From the IMG/VR virus record IMGVR_UViG_3300009085_000048, positions 1 to 41,025 of that record: a DNA stretch of 41,025 nucleotides; one strand, written 5' to 3'. Shown here in pieces: positions 38,765 to 41,025 of the stretch. The notes under the pieces are model-generated. The model saw only the letters and a program-made list of their open reading frames with translations. It did no database searches and had not been told where the DNA came from. Both the position numbers and the translations under genes were made by a program. The DNA is from a virus. Position 1 is the first letter of the stretch; every line of letters begins with the position of its first letter.

Positions 38765-38916
38765 TCGTTCAACTCCTTGCCACAGTATCGGCAAGCCCAG
38801 GTTCTCTCTCCTGTTTGATCTTCATGCCATGCCCACTGATGCAGCCCGAGAAAACACATAATTTTATTTATCGATTTCCGCAATTTCCATTTCAGCATCC
38901 ATATATTGATTTTCAT
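38761..38916 (-). CDS. DUF1660-like small zinc protein
   Basis: 51 residues from ATG 38916. The segment MCFLGLHQWAW with HEDQTGERTWACRYCGKELN has the C-x4-H-x-W ... CxxCG pattern of the prophage DUF1660 family, a probable zinc site. GAGGGGGAGGCGGAA precedes the ATG. Function of the family is unknown. Confidence 0.65.
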   Translation of the reverse strand: MKINIWMLKWKLRKSINKIMCFLGLHQWAWHEDQTGERTWACRYCGKELNE

Positions 38917-39140
38917 TTCCGCCTCCCCCTCTTCGTTGCGTCGTAAATAATCCCTATCCCGAGGAAAATCATCGAGAATGAAGATGATCCAAGGATCACG
39001 CCCGTATAGATTTCTTGAGGTATCACCACCTCAATTAGCAATCTACCCATGAACAGAAAGGCGAAAAGAAGCGATGCAAAAACCACCGCAATCGTCCATG
39101 GCCAGGACATCGATTCACGTTTTCTATATCGTCGCATCAT
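38913..39140 (-). CDS. Two-span membrane protein
   Basis: 75 residues; a basic start (MMRRYRKRES) is followed by two hydrophobic segments (TIAVVFASLLFAFLFMGRLL and TGVILGSSSFSMIFLGIGII). ATGA overlaps at both ends. No family recognised. Confidence 0.65.
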   Translation of the reverse strand: MMRRYRKRESMSWPWTIAVVFASLLFAFLFMGRLLIEVVIPQEIYTGVILGSSSFSMIFLGIGIIYDATKRGRRK

Positions 39141-39313
39141 TTCCCCTCTTGAACATACACGTATCCTTCAGTCATTAGCAATTCAATTTTAAAAATTTTC
39201 TCGCCTGGTTGATTCTTCACGAAAACAATCGCCGCATCCGAGAACGTCCCGGCCACGACAACCGCGAAAGGCAATACTCCAGAATAATTCGTATAAACAT
39301 AATACGCGTTCAT
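39137..39313 (-). CDS. Small hypothetical protein
   Basis: 58 residues from ATG 39313 (MNAYYVYTNYSGVLPFAVVV), preceded by AGAGGAGAGGAA; the frame upstream overlaps another gene. Beta-alpha-beta-like composition. It overlaps both neighbours by ATGA. Confidence 0.6.
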   Translation of the reverse strand: MNAYYVYTNYSGVLPFAVVVAGTFSDAAIVFVKNQPGEKIFKIELLMTEGYVYVQEGK

Positions 39314-39624
39314 TTCCTCTCCTCTACCTGTTGCCGTGCCCATGCTCTGACGCCGTCGATACACGTCGCACCGGACGGCCTAATGCATCCGATTATCGCG
39401 TAATACCCGCACACATTACATGTCGACATCAACGGCGCGCCATCTTCTGCAATTTTTTCAGCCAGCTTGTCGCACATCTTGTTCAGCGTATCAATCTCGC
39501 GGTCTTTCGCGTCGATGTCCGCTTGTGCGTATAGCACGCCGGTGCCTTTGCAATAACCGCAGTCAGACTTGATACCATCATGCATCCATCGTCCATCACC
39601 ACCGCACCCCGGACACTGCATCAC
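39310..39624 (-). CDS. DnaJ-like zinc finger protein B
   Basis: 104 residues starting at GTG 39624 or ATG 39621, paralogue of the protein at 37443-37769. CPGCGGDGRW and CGYCKGTGVLY form the DnaJ-type site; QADIDAKDREID is nearly identical in both paralogues, also at DNA level. The C-terminal half has another cysteine set (TCNVCGYYAIIGC). Role unknown. Confidence 0.75.
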   Translation of the reverse strand: MMQCPGCGGDGRWMHDGIKSDCGYCKGTGVLYAQADIDAKDREIDTLNKMCDKLAEKIAEDGAPLMSTCNVCGYYAIIGCIRPSGATCIDGVRAWARQQVEERK

Positions 39625-39792
39625 TCACCCCCTTACACACCGAATGCAAAAATGCTCCTCAGCGTTATACACAGGGAACCATGCAGGATTTAAAACGCAA
39701 AACCCGTCAACATTTTTTTCGTAATCCTCTTTATTTTTCGGCTTAAAAAACGCTGTACAATCTTTGCACTTACCATAATAGTTTCGTCGCAT
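39625..39792 (-). CDS. Small zinc-finger-like protein
   Basis: 55 residues from ATG 39792 (MRRNYYGKCKDCTAFFKPKN) with CKDC near residue 9, a single Cys near 32 and CIRC near 49, likely one zinc ribbon. AAGGGGGTGAGTG precedes the ATG, one of three copies of this ribosome binding module. The stop is directly followed by the next start. Confidence 0.65.
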   Translation of the reverse strand: MRRNYYGKCKDCTAFFKPKNKEDYEKNVDGFCVLNPAWFPVYNAEEHFCIRCVRG

Positions 39793-39803
39793 CACTCACC
39801 CCC

Positions 39804-40031
39804 TTATTTCCAATACCATACACCGTCTATCTGGACGGCTTGTTTGCCTTTTTTCTGCGCCTCAGGTTCATGATAACTCAATTCCCCGATGCGCCGTTTG
39901 TCGCATCCATTCGACTCCGTTATGTCATATACCTTCCCGTTAATATAATCATAGCGCCGTTCACCGGATTCGATGCCGAAGTTCCACGGGCTGAATGCTC
40001 CGCAAACCTGCTTCCTCATGCGCCGCATCAC
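39804..40031 (-). CDS. Small hypothetical protein
   Basis: 75 residues from GTG 40031 or ATG 40028 (MRRMRKQVCGAFSPWNFGIE), beta-rich (RRYDYINGKVYDI; QAVQIDGVWYWK). The binding site AAGGGGGTGA lies ahead of the start. No family recognised. Confidence 0.6.
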   Translation of the reverse strand: MMRRMRKQVCGAFSPWNFGIESGERRYDYINGKVYDITESNGCDKRRIGELSYHEPEAQKKGKQAVQIDGVWYWK

Positions 40032-40370
40032 TCACCCCCTTGTAAATATCACGCGGATCGATTCACGCGTATCAGCCGGGATCACTTCCTCAACCCGTCC
40101 GCCTTCGCAGTGCGCGAGAAAGTCCGCGATCTGCTGATCTATCTCTTTGAGTCTTGCGAGCCGATCGTTGATCGACTGGTCGAGCTTTTCGACGTGTCCG
40201 ATAGTCGGTGCGGGAACTTCGTGGAAATGTCTGGTAAAATACCATAGTCCACATCCAAACTCACCGCACAAATCTCCACCGCTATCAATACTCGTATCTA
40301 AACATTCCGCCGGACCATTAAAAGCCGAATACGTACCGTCCTGATCGTACCATTTGCCTTTCTCAAACAT
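40032..40370 (-). CDS. Hypothetical early protein
   Basis: 112 residues, first gene behind the promoter at 40394-40422; AACAAGGAGGGCGAG precedes ATG 40370. The N-terminal half is Cys/Gly-rich (SGGDLCGEFGCGLWYFTRHF), the middle is helical (KLDQSINDRLARLKEIDQQI). Function unknown; being first in the unit suggests early, strong expression. Confidence 0.7.
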   Translation of the reverse strand: MFEKGKWYDQDGTYSAFNGPAECLDTSIDSGGDLCGEFGCGLWYFTRHFHEVPAPTIGHVEKLDQSINDRLARLKEIDQQIADFLAHCEGGRVEEVIPADTRESIRVIFTRG

Positions 40371-40393
40371 CTCGCCCTCCTTGTTATACCTAT

Positions 40394-40422
40394 AATATAT
40401 ATCTATAGCTGTACTTTGTCAA
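40394..40422 (-). promoter_or_regulatory. Early promoter (TTGACA-17-TATATT)
   Basis: Minus strand TTGACA (40417-40422), 17-bp spacer, TATATT (40394-40399), start near 40387. It lies between the methyltransferase stop (40432) and the gene at 40370, so the small-gene cluster is transcribed separately from the primase-methyltransferase genes. It shares 17 identical bases with the promoter at 37280-37308. Confidence 0.85.
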
Positions 40423-40431
40423 CATTTATTT

Positions 40432-41025
40432 TTAAAAAAGATCGGGTTGTTTTGGTGATGATTCTTCTATTATATTCAGCTTTGGTTGCGCCCGGAAAAT
40501 CTCAATCCGTTCGCACGCCATCTTGTAATAATCTTTATCCAGCTCGCACCCGACGTAATCGAATCCCATATCTTCACACGCTATCAGACTTGACGCGCTC
40601 CCGACGTGTGTATCAAGGATCAACCATCCCGGTTTTGCGAATCTTTGCAAACACCATCTATATAATGCAATCGGTTTACCGGTGGGATGAAAGTTTTTTT
40701 CACCTCGTTCCGAATCTTTGAAAGCTCCGCACCATTGATGCCGAAATATTCTCAGCGTTCCCTTAAACGATGTCCACGCAAATTCACCATCGGAAAAAAA
40801 ATTAGTTCCGTTTTCCTTATCCCATATTATAGGAGCCGAGCAGTCCCCTAAAAATCTTAAAAAATAATTTCCACCCCATATTATTTGATTAACTGATACG
40901 CGAAACAATTCATCGAAAAAAACTTTATTTGGAGGAACATCCCATTTTACAGTATTGGCCCCTTTACGCTCTTTCATAAATCCTGAAACATTTTTATTAT
41001 ATATACCATAGGGAGGATCAATTAA
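40432..41025 (-). CDS. DNA methyltransferase, main part
   Basis: Codes for the C-terminal three quarters of the methyltransferase that begins at 192; within this window the frame is open to the right edge. After DPPYGIYNK come the target-recognition region and then motif X/I: ALYRWCLQRFAKPGWLILDT with HVGSASSLIACEDMGF, the SAM-binding FxGxG-like loop (here HVGSAS), and YVGCELDKDYYKMACERI. Catalytic motif before SAM motif identifies the beta class. Total joined length is about 220 residues, compact but complete. The first Phe of the SAM motif is replaced by His, worth noting but seen in active relatives of this class only by inference. Confidence 0.9.
   Translation of the reverse strand, partial: LIDPPYGIYNKNVSGFMKERKGANTVKWDVPPNKVFFDELFRVSVNQIIWGGNYFLRFLGDCSAPIIWDKENGTNFFSDGEFAWTSFKGTLRIFRHQWCGAFKDSERGEKNFHPTGKPIALYRWCLQRFAKPGWLILDTHVGSASSLIACEDMGFDYVGCELDKDYYKMACERIEIFRAQPKLNIIEESSPKQPDLF
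40903..41025. repeat. Terminal direct repeat (assembly overlap), right copy
   Basis: Identical to bases 1-123. Collapsing the two copies gives a 40,902-bp circle and restores the methyltransferase gene. Confidence 0.95.

Noticed and set aside
38833-38850. CTGATGC followed by GAGAAAAC as a second hammerhead
   Set aside because: The core A9 is missing, no supporting stems form, and it lies in a zinc-protein gene on the wrong strand.
1-41025. Integrase, lysogeny repressor or diversity-generating retroelement
   Set aside because: No recombinase catalytic pattern, no CI-like repressor and no reverse transcriptase motif in any reading frame; only a small excisionase-like HTH is seen, not enough to claim lysogeny.

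Overview
The window is a complete, circularly assembled genome of a tailed double-stranded DNA phage with a long non-contractile tail (siphovirus-like Caudoviricetes). The first 123 bases are repeated exactly as the last 123, so the unique length is 40,902 bp and one gene, a DNA methyltransferase, is split across the ends. No integrase, repressor, RNA polymerase or reverse transcriptase is visible, so a virulent life style is likelier than a temperate one. The host cannot be named. A signal-peptide/coiled-coil lysis pair and a tiny lipoprotein suggest a diderm bacterium.

Layout: two divergent transcription units leave a control region at about 3040-3350, which holds two strong sigma70-type promoters around a large concentric palindrome. 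Rightward (3351-24548) lie packaging (small and large terminase), portal fused to a Mu F-like domain, prohead protease, HK97-type capsid protein, an unusual cassette (glycosyltransferase, radical SAM/SPASM-like enzyme, 25-residue membrane peptide), decoration/connector genes, tail tube, frameshifted tail chaperone, tape measure, a large tail-tip/receptor-binding protein with a LamG-like domain, and a lysis block (endolysin-like cysteine protease, metallophosphoesterase, holin-like proteins, two overlapping spanin-like genes). Leftward (3039 through the origin of numbering and on to 24540) lie replication genes (primase-helicase, methyltransferase, SNF2 helicase, SSB-like protein, VRR-NUC-like nuclease, family A DNA polymerase, GIY-YIG endonuclease) and about thirty small early genes, many zinc-binding or membrane proteins, packed with ATGA overlaps.

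Leftward transcription is punctuated. Near-consensus promoters sit at 40394-40422, 37280-37308, 34719-34747 and 3070-3098; the one at 34719 overlaps a perfect inverted repeat and is followed by a terminator before the first gene (attenuator). The few non-coding gaps of this unit are filled with structured RNA. These include a type II hammerhead ribozyme matching every core nucleotide (36919-36970), a 12-bp tRNA-like minihelix without D or anticodon arms (36273-36316), a tRNA with an insertion of about 60-70 nt containing a second T-arm (36126-36270), a tRNA with an 8-nt anticodon loop (30775-30843) and a triple hairpin (30961-31010). Several begin within a few bases of a stop codon. This set of intercistronic RNA elements, probably involved in transcript processing, is the most unusual system in the window.
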